Below are positions 17,795 through 26,326 of a stretch of 64,000 nucleotides of DNA, piece after piece. Both the position numbers and the translations under genes were made by a program. The stretch covers positions 186,001 to 250,000 of the forward strand of contig NZ_CP101824.1 in the NCBI RefSeq assembly GCF_024498195.1, given 5' to 3'. Position 1 is the first letter of the stretch; every line of letters begins with the position of its first letter. This stretch comes from Halovivax cerinus. GTDB taxonomy: Archaea > Halobacteriota > Halobacteria > Halobacteriales > Natrialbaceae. The notes below the pieces were generated by a model. That model ran no database searches. It was not told the DNA's origin and was given only the letters and a program-made list of their open reading frames with translations.

Positions 17795-20149
17795 TCAGTC
17801 CGTGGCAGCCGACTCGACGATATCGACACCAGTCACGTCGAATCGGGCCCCGCCAGCCTCGCTCTCCGAGACGTCGATGGACCAGCCGTGGGCGTCGACG
17901 ACCTGTCGAACGATCCCCATGCCGAAGCCGGTTCCCTCACTCGACGTCGTGTATCCCGTCTCGAAGATCTGGTCGCGGTCGTCCGCCGGAATCCCCCGGC
18001 CGTCGTCGGCGACGTAGAACCCGTCTGGACAGGAACCGACCGTCACGGTCAGGTCGGCGGTGGGTTCGGAGTTGGGCCCATCCGATCCGGCCGCCCGCGG
18101 AGCGGCGGACGGTGCGGACGGAGTGCCGTGTTCCACGGCGTTACCCAGCAGATTTTCGAGGAGCTGTCTGAGTCGGCTTCGGTCGGCGCGGACGACCAGG
18201 TCCGAGCGACACCGGATCGTCGCGGCCTGCGTGTCGACGGTGTCCCAGCACTGCCGGGCCAGGTGGTCGAGAACGACGAGTTCGAGGTCGCCGATCGCCT
18301 CGCCCTGTCGCGAGAGGGTCAGCAAATCGTCGACGAGTGCGTCCATCCGGTTTAAGGCCGAGATCGCGTCCTCGAGCGCCGAGTCGTCCGCTCCCGACTC
18401 CCGCGCGAGTTCGACCCGCCCGCGGGCCACCTGTAACGGGTTTCGCAGATCGTGGGAGACGACCGAGGCGAACTCCTCGAGGCGGTCGTTCTGCGCCGCT
18501 AGTTCCCGCTCGCGATCGGCGAGTTCTTCGGTTCGCTCGACCGCCTCGAGCGCCGACTCGATCGACCCGGCGAGGATCTCCCCGAGGACGACGTCCTCGA
18601 CGTCGAAGGCGTGAGACGTCTCCGAAGCGGCGATGAGGACGCCGTGCTCGCCGAGCGGGAAGAAGACCTCGCTCTCGATCGACGTCTCCGGGTTCAACAC
18701 GTCCGGGTCGGAGCGAACGTCGTCGGAGGCGTACGAGTCGCCGGACTCGAAGACGCGCCAGGCGATGCTCTCGCCCGGTTCGAGCGTCGGCGGCTCGGGG
18801 AGGAGTTCTCCACCGATCCCGGTCTGTGCCACTGGCACGAGACCGCCCGCGGACTCGTCGTAGAGGTGGATAGCGTTCGCCTCCATGCCGAGGACGTCGC
18901 GCGCGGCCTCGACGCCCGTCTCGACGACCGCCGTCTCCGTCTCCCTGCCCATCAGTTCCTGGCCCGTCTCGTTGAGGGCTCGGAGTTTCCGCTCGCGCTC
19001 TCGTCGCGCCGAGATGTCACGTCCGACGCCGATCACGCCGGCGAGGTCGCCGTCGCCGTCGAGGAGTTGATCGCCGGTGAACTCGAACGGGACGCGTTCA
19101 CCGTCGGCCGTCTCGATGGTGGTCTCGATGACCACGCTGTCGCCCGCGAGCACGTCGTCGAGCGCCGTTTCGATCCGGGAGCGCTCGACGGGCGGGAAGA
19201 ACTCCTGGACGCTCATCTCGTCGATCGCCGACGGGTCGTACCCCGATACCGCCGGGAGCCGCTCGTTGTACCACGCCAGGCGCCCGCGCTCGTCGACCAC
19301 GTAGAGCACGTCACGCAGCAGGTCGATGGCGCGATCGACGAAGAGGCGCTCTTCGATCTCGGCCGCCTGCGCATCGCGCGCGTCCACGTCGTGGACCGTA
19401 CAGACGAGCGTACCGTCCGCGGTCAGCGCGAGGTTGTGATCCTCGACGAACGTCGAGCCGTCGGCCCGGAGTCCGGTCGTGTAGCCGCTCCAGCTCCCAG
19501 TCTCGTACACCGTCGGCAGAATCTCCTCGCGGACGTCCGCGACGTCCTCCGGTCGGTAGAGTCGCTCCCACGACTCGCCGACGAGGTCGGCCGGTTCGTA
19601 GCCGTAGAGCTCCGCGTACGCCTCGTTGACGTAGAGAAAGCGTTCGTTCTGGTCGAGGTGACTGATCCCCTCCGTCGCCGTTTCGATCGCGGTGAGCTGG
19701 CGCTCCCGGTCGCGACGGGCGCGACGGCGGTCGACCGCGTCCCGAAGTCGCTTCGCGAACGCCCCGGGCCGGGCGTCCGTCTCGTGCGTCGAGAAGTAGT
19801 CGGTGACGCCGGCCGAGATGGCGTCGCTCGCGATCGCCTCCGACCCGGCGTCCGTAACGAGGACGACGGGTACCTCCGGATCGATCGACCGGACGCGGGA
19901 GATGACGTCGATCCCCGTCGCTCCAGACAGCTCGTACCCGGTGACGACGCAATCGACGGCGGTCGAATCGGTCCGCAGCGCGTCGAGTGCGGCATCCGGA
20001 TCGGATTCGGTCCGTACCTCGAAATCGGACTCGGCGTGCAGCTCCGCCTCGACGTCGGCCGTGATCGCCGCCCCGTCGACGATCCAGATGTCCGCCGGTT
20101 CGTCCACCCGCGCCCACGTCGTATCGCCGCCAGCCGCGTCCCTGCCCAT
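17795..20149 (-). CDS. Hybrid sensor histidine kinase: REC-like, PAS, PAS, GAF, HisKA, HATPase
   Basis: A 784-aa soluble kinase with no membrane segment. Domains in order: a receiver-like domain (about 20-140), two PAS domains (about 150-265, with RFLYVNEAYAELYGYEPADL; 275-390, with RLAWYNERLPAVSGYDPSAI), a GAF domain (about 395-560), HisKA with the phosphorylatable His in VVSHDLRNPLQVARGR, and HATPase_c with LLENLLGNAVEHG and DDGRGIPADD. In the receiver domain the usual phosphoacceptor Asp position reads VVTGYEL (68-74), so it is probably not phosphorylated. The ATG at 20149 is chosen over a frame 48 bp longer. It probably reads cytoplasmic signals; no partner regulator is adjacent. Confidence 0.88.
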   Translation of the reverse strand: MGRDAAGGDTTWARVDEPADIWIVDGAAITADVEAELHAESDFEVRTESDPDAALDALRTDSTAVDCVVTGYELSGATGIDVISRVRSIDPEVPVVLVTDAGSEAIASDAISAGVTDYFSTHETDARPGAFAKRLRDAVDRRRARRDRERQLTAIETATEGISHLDQNERFLYVNEAYAELYGYEPADLVGESWERLYRPEDVADVREEILPTVYETGSWSGYTTGLRADGSTFVEDHNLALTADGTLVCTVHDVDARDAQAAEIEERLFVDRAIDLLRDVLYVVDERGRLAWYNERLPAVSGYDPSAIDEMSVQEFFPPVERSRIETALDDVLAGDSVVIETTIETADGERVPFEFTGDQLLDGDGDLAGVIGVGRDISARRERERKLRALNETGQELMGRETETAVVETGVEAARDVLGMEANAIHLYDESAGGLVPVAQTGIGGELLPEPPTLEPGESIAWRVFESGDSYASDDVRSDPDVLNPETSIESEVFFPLGEHGVLIAASETSHAFDVEDVVLGEILAGSIESALEAVERTEELADRERELAAQNDRLEEFASVVSHDLRNPLQVARGRVELARESGADDSALEDAISALNRMDALVDDLLTLSRQGEAIGDLELVVLDHLARQCWDTVDTQAATIRCRSDLVVRADRSRLRQLLENLLGNAVEHGTPSAPSAAPRAAGSDGPNSEPTADLTVTVGSCPDGFYVADDGRGIPADDRDQIFETGYTTSSEGTGFGMGIVRQVVDAHGWSIDVSESEAGGARFDVTGVDIVESAATD

Positions 20150-20505
20150 ACCCGACGCTACGCCCGCCCGCTGTAAGGCCTTGTGATTTGATAGCACTTC
20201 TTTCCACAGCCAATAGCGTGCGGAGGGACAGTCGTGGCACTCGCCCGTGAGGAAATCGGGTGGGAACGACGCGTGTCTGGGAAGTCATCGGTCTGGAAAG
20301 GTACCGGCGGCGTCCGCCGACTAGCGGTGGCGACGACGTGGCGCACCGACTGTGACTCCGTTGTGCGTACGACCTCACCGGAATACGAGTTCTCGCTTCG
20401 TCGCCTGACCGACTGTACTCGCTCGACACCGGCAGACGCTTTCTACAACCCCAGTACCGTCGCGCGATAGCAATACGAATCGGTCCGAGTGTACGCAGGG
20501 TCCAC
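20150..20505. other. Intergenic, no gene seen
   Basis: Separates the kinase start from the 3' end of the DoxX-like gene. Part of it (20180-20260) is less GC-rich and probably holds the kinase promoter. No frame here has a coding look. Confidence 0.45.
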
Positions 20506-20973
20506 TCACTCGGATCGGCGGGCGAGTTCCAGAAAGACGAGTGCAGCCCCGAGGAGGCCGACGTTCTTGAGAAAGGCGAGTTGCTCTTGCTGGGCTTGTT
20601 CGGCGTCGTCTATACTCCAGAAGTCGTGGATCACGGGTGTGACGCCGACGAAGAACAGGGCGACCGTGCTCGCCGCAGCGCGGGGCCACCGCCACAGCGT
20701 GATGCCGACAGCGCCGGCCAGGAGCAACAGGTGGGCGTAAACGGTCGCGAACCAGGGCGCGGGGACGCCCTTCGCCTCGGCGTACTCGGCCTGTGCATCG
20801 GCATTTTGTAGCCCGTTTACCGCCATCACACCGAGAACGCTGCCGTAGAGCAGGCGGCCGAGGCGGACGGCCGCCGACGTCACGAGCCGGTCCGATTCGG
20901 CTCGCTCGGGCACAGGATGAGCCGTCGGCTGAAGCCGGTCGGGTATCGACTGCTGTCGAGGACTGGGACCCAT
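20506..20973 (-). CDS. DoxX-like small membrane protein
   Basis: A 155-aa protein starting MGPSPRQQSIPDRLQ. Four hydrophobic segments follow (RLLYGSVLGVMAVNGL, ATVYAHLLLLAGAVGITLW, AASTVALFFVGVTPVIHDFW, LAFLKNVGLLGAALVFLEL). The motif PVIHDFW followed by QQEQLAFLKNVGLLGAAL is typical of the DoxX/DoxD-like family. Subunits of this kind occur with quinol oxidases or redox proteins, but none is nearby. Confidence 0.75.
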   Translation of the reverse strand: MGPSPRQQSIPDRLQPTAHPVPERAESDRLVTSAAVRLGRLLYGSVLGVMAVNGLQNADAQAEYAEAKGVPAPWFATVYAHLLLLAGAVGITLWRWPRAAASTVALFFVGVTPVIHDFWSIDDAEQAQQEQLAFLKNVGLLGAALVFLELARRSE

Positions 20974-21394
20974 GCGGCCGACTACACCCGAGGGCGCCTT
21001 AGTAGCAGTTGGCACCGGTGCGCACCGTCTTCGACGCTGACCAGACGGCGAGCCGTCGCGGCGTCCGGCGCCGCGATCACCAGAGCGAATTGACACGGTC
21101 GGCCGACTCCAACAGATTCTTCCATCCCACGCCGCTGGTCGCCGGGCACATGCAGGTACTCGGCGTACCGGCACGCGACGCGACGAGACACGACAGTGGC
21201 GGACGATCGACGATGACGACGGCCCCCGCTTCGTCGACGGATATCGACCCGGCGACGACGAGAGACGAACTGGCGTTGGCGGGACACGAACCAGTGGTGG
21301 CGAGAGACGACCCGTCGACGACGACACGAGCGGGTGAGGGTGCGGCGACGGTCGCACCGGCGAACGGTGGACACAGTTGCAGTACTGCTAATCC
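20974..21394. other. Intergenic, no gene seen
   Basis: A divergent gap of about 420 bp between the DoxX-like gene and the BCCT transporter. It keeps high GC and several open frames in all directions, but none has family-like sequence. The promoter of an osmolyte transporter would be expected here; no convincing TATA box was found. Confidence 0.4.
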
Positions 21395-23026
21395 ATGAGT
21401 GCGATCGAGTCGTTCGAACGGGAGACCGATCTGCCCGTGTTCGCACTCGCGGTGACAACACTGCTGGGACTCATCGTCGCTATCGTCGGCTGGCCGAACG
21501 CCGCGGCGGCGAAGTTGGCGAGCGCGAACGAACTCATCGTCTCCAATCTCGGCTGGTTCTACCTCTGGGTCGTCTTCCTCTCGTTCCTCTTCGTGGTCTA
21601 CGTCATGATCGGCCCGTGGGGGAAGATCAAACTCGGCGAGCCCGACGACGAGCCCGAATTTGCCTTCTGGCAGTACATCGTGTTGACGTTCACCGCGGGC
21701 CTCTCCTCCGGCGGGCTCGAGTTCTGGGGTCCCGTGGAACCGCTCGTCCACTACGACACGCGGCCGCCGTACTTCAGCGGTGAGGCGGGGACGTGGGCCG
21801 GGATGGCCGACGCGCTCCAGTACGCTATCTTCCACTACGGCCTCTCGGCGTGGGCGACGTACCTCGTGTTCGCCGTGGCGATCTCGTACTACGTCTATCG
21901 GAAGGGCGCCGACTTCCGGCCGGCTGTCGTCCTCGCGCCGTTCGTCGGCGTCGACAACCTGGACGGCTGGCTGGCGAAGCTGGTCGACGCGCTGATGATC
22001 ATCGTGATCGTCAGCGGGATCACCGTCTCCTTCGGCCTCGGGATCAGTCAGTTCGCCTCGGGGCTCGGCTTCAAGTGGGGTGTCGCACTGGGTGACGGCG
22101 GGAAGATCGGGCTCGCGCTGCTGGTCGGCGTCCTCTTCTTGCTCTCGGTCCTCGCCGGCATCCAGAAGGGCATCCAGCGCTTCGCCGACTTCAACGTCGT
22201 CCTGCTCGTCGGGCTGATGGTCGCGACGTTCGCCTTCGGGCCGCTCTCGTCGATGGTCGATCTGGGCACGCAGGCGGTCACCGGCTACGCGACCGACTTC
22301 GTCGGCATGAGCCTCTTCTTCGCGCCCGGTGCCGAGGGGGCAGACTGGCTCAGCAGCTGGACGCTGTTCTTCTGGCCCTGGTGGCTCACCTTCGCGCCGA
22401 TGGTCGGCATCTTCATGGCCCGGATCTCGAAGGGGCGGACGCTCCGCCAGCTCGTCGCCGCGGGTCTCTTCGGCTCCTTCGGGCTAACCGTCCCCTGGTA
22501 CGTCGGGACGGGTGGCGCCGCACTGCTGCTCCAGACCTCCGGCGCGGCCGACTTGCTCTCCGTGTACGACGCGTCCGGACTGGAGGCCGTCGGCTTCGCC
22601 CTCTTCGAGGAACTCCTGCCGTTCGCCGGCCTGTTCTCGGGCGTGTTGTTGCTGCTCGTCGTGAGTTTCCTCATCACCACCATGGACTCCTCGACACTCA
22701 GCCTCGCCATGATCGTCGCCGACGGCGAGTCGCCATCCTGGATTTCGCGCGTCGTCTGGGGCGTCCTCATGGTACTGTTGACCATCGCGCTGATGCTCGC
22801 CGGCGGCATGAGCGTCATGCAGTCGTTCACCATCCTCGTCGGGCTCCCGACTGGGGTGCTGTGTGCGGTCACGATGGTCGGGATGGTGCTGGAGTTCGAG
22901 CGGGAGGTGCCCGTGCTCGGGGCCGCGCTGGGTCGAGACGAGCGGGGTTCGGCGGACGATTCCGCCACATCGACGGGTGCCGTGCGCGTCCAGCAGTCGG
23001 GCGGGCAACCCGCTGACTCGGACTAA
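21395..23026 (+). CDS. BCCT family osmolyte transporter
   Basis: A 543-aa, 12-TM carrier of the betaine/choline/carnitine family. The family signature is plain at about 318-349: WLSSWTLFFWPWWLTFAPMV then GIFMARISKGRTLR. The Trp-rich segment of TM8 forms the aromatic box that binds trimethylammonium groups. AGLSSGGLEFWGPVEPL at 101-117 corresponds to the Gly-rich unwound TM3 helix. It takes up glycine betaine or related solutes with Na+ or H+ for osmotic balance; exact substrate unknown. The C-terminal tail is short and acidic, without the positively charged osmosensor of BetP. Confidence 0.93.
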   Translation: MSAIESFERETDLPVFALAVTTLLGLIVAIVGWPNAAAAKLASANELIVSNLGWFYLWVVFLSFLFVVYVMIGPWGKIKLGEPDDEPEFAFWQYIVLTFTAGLSSGGLEFWGPVEPLVHYDTRPPYFSGEAGTWAGMADALQYAIFHYGLSAWATYLVFAVAISYYVYRKGADFRPAVVLAPFVGVDNLDGWLAKLVDALMIIVIVSGITVSFGLGISQFASGLGFKWGVALGDGGKIGLALLVGVLFLLSVLAGIQKGIQRFADFNVVLLVGLMVATFAFGPLSSMVDLGTQAVTGYATDFVGMSLFFAPGAEGADWLSSWTLFFWPWWLTFAPMVGIFMARISKGRTLRQLVAAGLFGSFGLTVPWYVGTGGAALLLQTSGAADLLSVYDASGLEAVGFALFEELLPFAGLFSGVLLLLVVSFLITTMDSSTLSLAMIVADGESPSWISRVVWGVLMVLLTIALMLAGGMSVMQSFTILVGLPTGVLCAVTMVGMVLEFEREVPVLGAALGRDERGSADDSATSTGAVRVQQSGGQPADSD

Positions 23027-23104
23027 CTGGCCTGCGTTCGCCACCGGGGTAAAAATCGGGTCACGGCGTCACGCGAAACGACCCGGCCGCGGGCTCGAGA
23101 TCGA

Positions 23105-23623
23105 CTACAGATCGCGTCGGTATCGCACGGTCGGATACGTCTCTCCACCGACGTCCGTCTCGCTCGTCCCGGACCGCTCGAACCCGCGGGACTCGAAGAA
23201 TCGCGCGCCGACCTCGTTTCCGTCGAGCATCTCGAGCGTGATCGCGTCGACGTCGTCCGGGAGGACGTCGAGTCCGCGCTCTATCAACGCGGTGCCGACG
23301 CCCTCGCCCCAGACCTCGGGGTCGACGTAGAGTTCCGTCAGTCCCGCCTCGGTCTCGCCGACGAACGGCTGGGTATTCTCGCCCCAACGGAGGTGAGCGT
23401 AACCCAGCACCTCGCCCTCGTCGTCCTCGGCGACGAGAAAGCCCGCCGGATCGTCGAGGAGCTGGTCGAACCGCCGATCCACGTGTTCGTCCGCGGGCTC
23501 GCCGGCGACCTGTGCGACGACGTCCGCCGGGAGGACGTCGGCGTAGGCCGCCTCCCACGCTCGGCCGTTTATCTCGATCGCCGCGCGCACGTCCTCGCGA
23601 CTGCGGAGCTGTCGGATGTTCAT
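23105..23623 (-). CDS. GNAT family N-acetyltransferase
   Basis: A 172-aa single GNAT domain: NIRQLRSREDVRAAIEINGR, GFLVAEDDEGEVLGYAHLRW, motif A at LTELYVDPEVWGEGVGTALI, and ARFFESRGFERSGT at the end. It acetylates an amino group of an unknown substrate with acetyl-CoA. It is convergent with the BCCT gene and runs as a single unit. Confidence 0.9.
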   Translation of the reverse strand: MNIRQLRSREDVRAAIEINGRAWEAAYADVLPADVVAQVAGEPADEHVDRRFDQLLDDPAGFLVAEDDEGEVLGYAHLRWGENTQPFVGETEAGLTELYVDPEVWGEGVGTALIERGLDVLPDDVDAITLEMLDGNEVGARFFESRGFERSGTSETDVGGETYPTVRYRRDL

Positions 23624-23703
23624 GGGTGGTGGGTTGGAGTCGGTGTGGCAAAAAACGGATTGGTGGAACTCGCTCTCTATGTTCTCACGTCCGAACGTCG
23701 GTC

Positions 23704-24171
23704 TCATTCCGGTAGGTGCACCTCGTAGTCGGCTGCAAGCTCCTGAAACACGTCCCAGTCTGGAAAGTGATCGTCGTCGACCTCGCCACGGGTGTCTAGA
23801 TATCGGCGCAGGGCGTCGATTTCGGCTTCCAGTCCGTACGTACTCGCACACTCGTGGAGCGCGTCCTCGTCGACGTCGACGTGGCTGAGCAGGAGGAGGC
23901 AGTACGACCGGTGGCGCGTGTCGTCGTCGATCAACAGGGTGTGACAGCACATCTCCGCCGGCGTGACCGAATCGAGCGTCGCCGAGTAGACGTAGTAGCG
24001 GTGGCTGGTCAGCAGGAACTGCAGGTCGAAGGCTGCGAACCGAGCTAGCCCCGTTTCGTGGAACTCGTCGGCGTCGATCTTCCTATCGACCTTCGCGAGA
24101 AATGTGTCGGCGTCCTCCCAGAGGATCGTGCCGTTCGGTGCGACGGATGACGTGCTGGAGACGTTTTTCAT
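23704..24171 (-). CDS. Hypothetical acidic protein
   Basis: A 155-aa soluble protein starting MKNVSSTSSVAPNGTILWED. It contains FDLQFLLTSHRYYVYSATLD, AEMCCHTLLIDDDTRHRSYC and a helical C-terminus (ALRRYLDTRGEVDDDHFPDW). No family is recognised. The ATG at 24171 follows an AT-rich spacer and fits better than a frame extending 69 bp upstream. Confidence 0.6.
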   Translation of the reverse strand: MKNVSSTSSVAPNGTILWEDADTFLAKVDRKIDADEFHETGLARFAAFDLQFLLTSHRYYVYSATLDSVTPAEMCCHTLLIDDDTRHRSYCLLLLSHVDVDEDALHECASTYGLEAEIDALRRYLDTRGEVDDDHFPDWDVFQELAADYEVHLPE

Positions 24172-24412
24172 GCTCGAATTGGAAACCGAAAACGACAACG
24201 GCCTCAGCGACGTCCGCGAAAACCAGAACGACACCCTCATCGCTTACCTGAGTGGGTATCGACAATTTCCACACGGATGCAGAGACTGTGAAGGGTGCCG
24301 TCGTCGATGATAGCACACTACGAGGACTGGCCTCCGGACTCACGCACGAAGTGGGAGACAAATTGAGCGATCTCAACGAGGAGTTAGCAGCCAGACTCGA
24401 GGGCGTGGCCCT

Positions 24413-25723
24413 TCACGCGCTCAGTTCCCACCCGCAGTTTGGACAGTACGACGGCTCCTCGAGATGTGCGAGGTTCGTTTCGCAGTTCAGGCACGTCTCT
24501 GTGAAGTCGGGATACGGTCGTCGATGAACCGTGTGATCGTGGTGCCCGAGTGTCCCCCGGAGGACTCTCGAGCCCGTACTGTTTCCCGTCTCGTTCGGGA
24601 CATCGATGGCATACAGCGTCCCTTCGTCGGTTCCAAAGAACGCGGTGCCGTCGACGACCGTCGCAGGGGATGGCCTCCCTTCGGTCGAGAACGTCCATCG
24701 AGTACCGCCCTCATCGGTGTCGACGCCAAGTACGATGGTTGCGAGCGTTCCGACCACGACCGTATCACCGACCACAGTCGGATCGGCAGTCACACCAAGA
24801 CCGGTGTCGAAGCTGGCGTCTACCGCCCAGCATTTCTCTCCGGACATCGCATCGATTGCGTACAAGACACCATTCTGACTACCGAAGTAGACAATTCCAC
24901 CGGCTACCGTCGGCATCGTTGCGAGATTCCCGCGCGTGTCGACTTCCCAGTGTGTCTCACCAGTCACGGTATCAAGTGTGGACAATGTCCCGTGGTGAGA
25001 TCCGTTGACGATGTACACGGATCGTTCGGGATCGATGGGTGGGACGTCCTCGCCGGTATCGTCCGGCGTTTGTGCAGTCCCAGTTCCGTTTACCGTCGAA
25101 TCAACGGGGACAGTCGGCGATGCCGAGACCTGTGCCTCCGGCTGGAACCGCCATCGTTCGGTTCCGTCACCCGCGTCGAGTGCGTGAGCGATTCCATCAA
25201 ACGTGCCCGAGGTCACGAATACGACTCGGTCGGTGGTCGACTCCGCATCGGCAGACGCGACGTCAACGACCGTCGGGGATCCATTCACGGACTCGTCGGT
25301 CTCAAAGCGCCATCGCTCGCTGCCACTCTCGATACCGACCGCGTGGACGTAGCTATCGCCGATTCCGCCGCCACCGACGTACGCCGTCCCGTTGATGACG
25401 GTCGGTGACGTGTCGACTTCAGCAGTGGCGTCGGAGGTTGTCTCAAAAGACCACCGCTCCGTACCGTCCTTGGTATCGATACCATAGAGGAGTCCGTCCG
25501 TGCTACCGACGACGACTGTGTCTTCGGAGACCGCCGGGGCACCCGTAACCTCGTCGCCCGTCTCGAATCGCCATCGTTCCTCCCCCGTCTGTACGTCGAG
25601 TGCATACACATGGCTGTCGGCGCTTCCGACGTAGCCAGTGCCGTTGACGATCGTTGGACCTCCTTCAATACCATCTCGAGCCTCGAATCGCCACAGTTCG
25701 TCGGCCGCAGGAAGGTCTCTCAT
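24413..25723 (-). CDS. PQQ-like beta-propeller repeat protein with C-terminal zinc ribbon
   Basis: A 436-aa protein from ATG 25723 (a GTG nine bases upstream is possible). It has at least seven repeats of the form YALDxxTGEERWRFET...PTVxxGTxYVGS, the pattern of quinoprotein-like propeller blades (BamB/PQQ_2). It ends with CLNCETNLAHLEEPSYCPNC, a four-cysteine zinc ribbon, then GWEL. There is no signal peptide, so this version appears cytosolic, unlike BamB. It probably acts as a protein-binding scaffold. Codon use is less GC-rich than its neighbours. Confidence 0.8.
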   Translation of the reverse strand: MRDLPAADELWRFEARDGIEGGPTIVNGTGYVGSADSHVYALDVQTGEERWRFETGDEVTGAPAVSEDTVVVGSTDGLLYGIDTKDGTERWSFETTSDATAEVDTSPTVINGTAYVGGGGIGDSYVHAVGIESGSERWRFETDESVNGSPTVVDVASADAESTTDRVVFVTSGTFDGIAHALDAGDGTERWRFQPEAQVSASPTVPVDSTVNGTGTAQTPDDTGEDVPPIDPERSVYIVNGSHHGTLSTLDTVTGETHWEVDTRGNLATMPTVAGGIVYFGSQNGVLYAIDAMSGEKCWAVDASFDTGLGVTADPTVVGDTVVVGTLATIVLGVDTDEGGTRWTFSTEGRPSPATVVDGTAFFGTDEGTLYAIDVPNETGNSTGSRVLRGTLGHHDHTVHRRPYPDFTETCLNCETNLAHLEEPSYCPNCGWELSA

Positions 25724-26233
25724 CTGGCGCACGGTTCAGTAGCCAGAGATTTAAATAAATTGATTGTTACATGATTCGGGCCGTTGAATCGTCGAAAGTA
25801 CTACCCTATCCCACCAGATACTATAGTCCACGACGTGAGGGAGTGGTGAGCGTACATAGGAAGCGCATTTTCACCTGTGCTCCCCGACGACGAACAGACC
25901 CGTGAAACGGGCGACGAGTTGTAGCGGTATCACGTGGAGAACCCGGCCCATGAGACGTCTCTCGTAGAGGCATTCGAGTACAAACAGTTTCGACAGCGTC
26001 TCGAACAGGACGATCGCTCCGCTATTTTCAAGAAACTCCGTCGACGGTCGTGGATGCTGGCGAACCCGTTCTGGCAGACATCGGACTGGAGTACGAAGAC
26101 GAAGCTGGCGTCGGACGTGACCCAGCGGAACTCGAGGCGATCCTTGAATCGCTTGCTGTCGCCCGAGACGATCTGAAACGGGAGGGAACGCACGGACGGA
26201 CGTAACAGAACCAAATAGATGCCTTCGAGAGAA
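25724..26233. other. AT-richer gap with a decayed ORF
   Basis: Marks the left edge of the accessory island. It starts with an AT-rich promoter-like stretch for the propeller gene (about 25740-25775, with TTAAATAAATTGATTG). Further right is a possible broken reading frame, listed separately. Confidence 0.45.
25934..26205 (+). pseudogene. Possible decayed ORF, unrecognised
   Basis: Two frames look protein-like in turn: HETSLVEAFEYKQFRQRLEQ up to about 26040, then in another frame VVDAGEPVLADIGLEYEDE and RDPAELEAILESLAVARDDL to a stop at 26205. Both are acidic and have haloarchaeal codon use. A single frameshift near 26040 would join them. I do not recognise the family. Confidence 0.3.
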
Positions 26234-26326
26234 AGTATTATTGTATACTAAAATGAAATTATCGGCGATGAGCTATTGGCTCCGCTGCGAATCCCGACGT
26301 CGACGGTCCCCGGAGGGGAGTCGTCG
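26234..26326 (+). promoter_or_regulatory. Conserved leader of the eCIS-core genes, copy 1
   Basis: Aligns without gaps to 30394-30486 upstream of the second eCIS-core gene. The last 36 bases before the ATG are almost identical (ATCCCG, CGACGGTCCCCGGAGGGGAG, TCGTCG) and include a strong GGAGGGGAG ribosome binding site. The distal part shares ATTATTGT and AAAATxxAATT blocks that probably hold the promoter. So the module was duplicated with its control region. Confidence 0.6.

Noticed and set aside
18611-20176. A 521-codon open frame on the plus strand
   Set aside because: Antisense to the histidine kinase, which has clear REC/PAS/GAF/HATPase motifs; long opposite frames are usual at this GC content.
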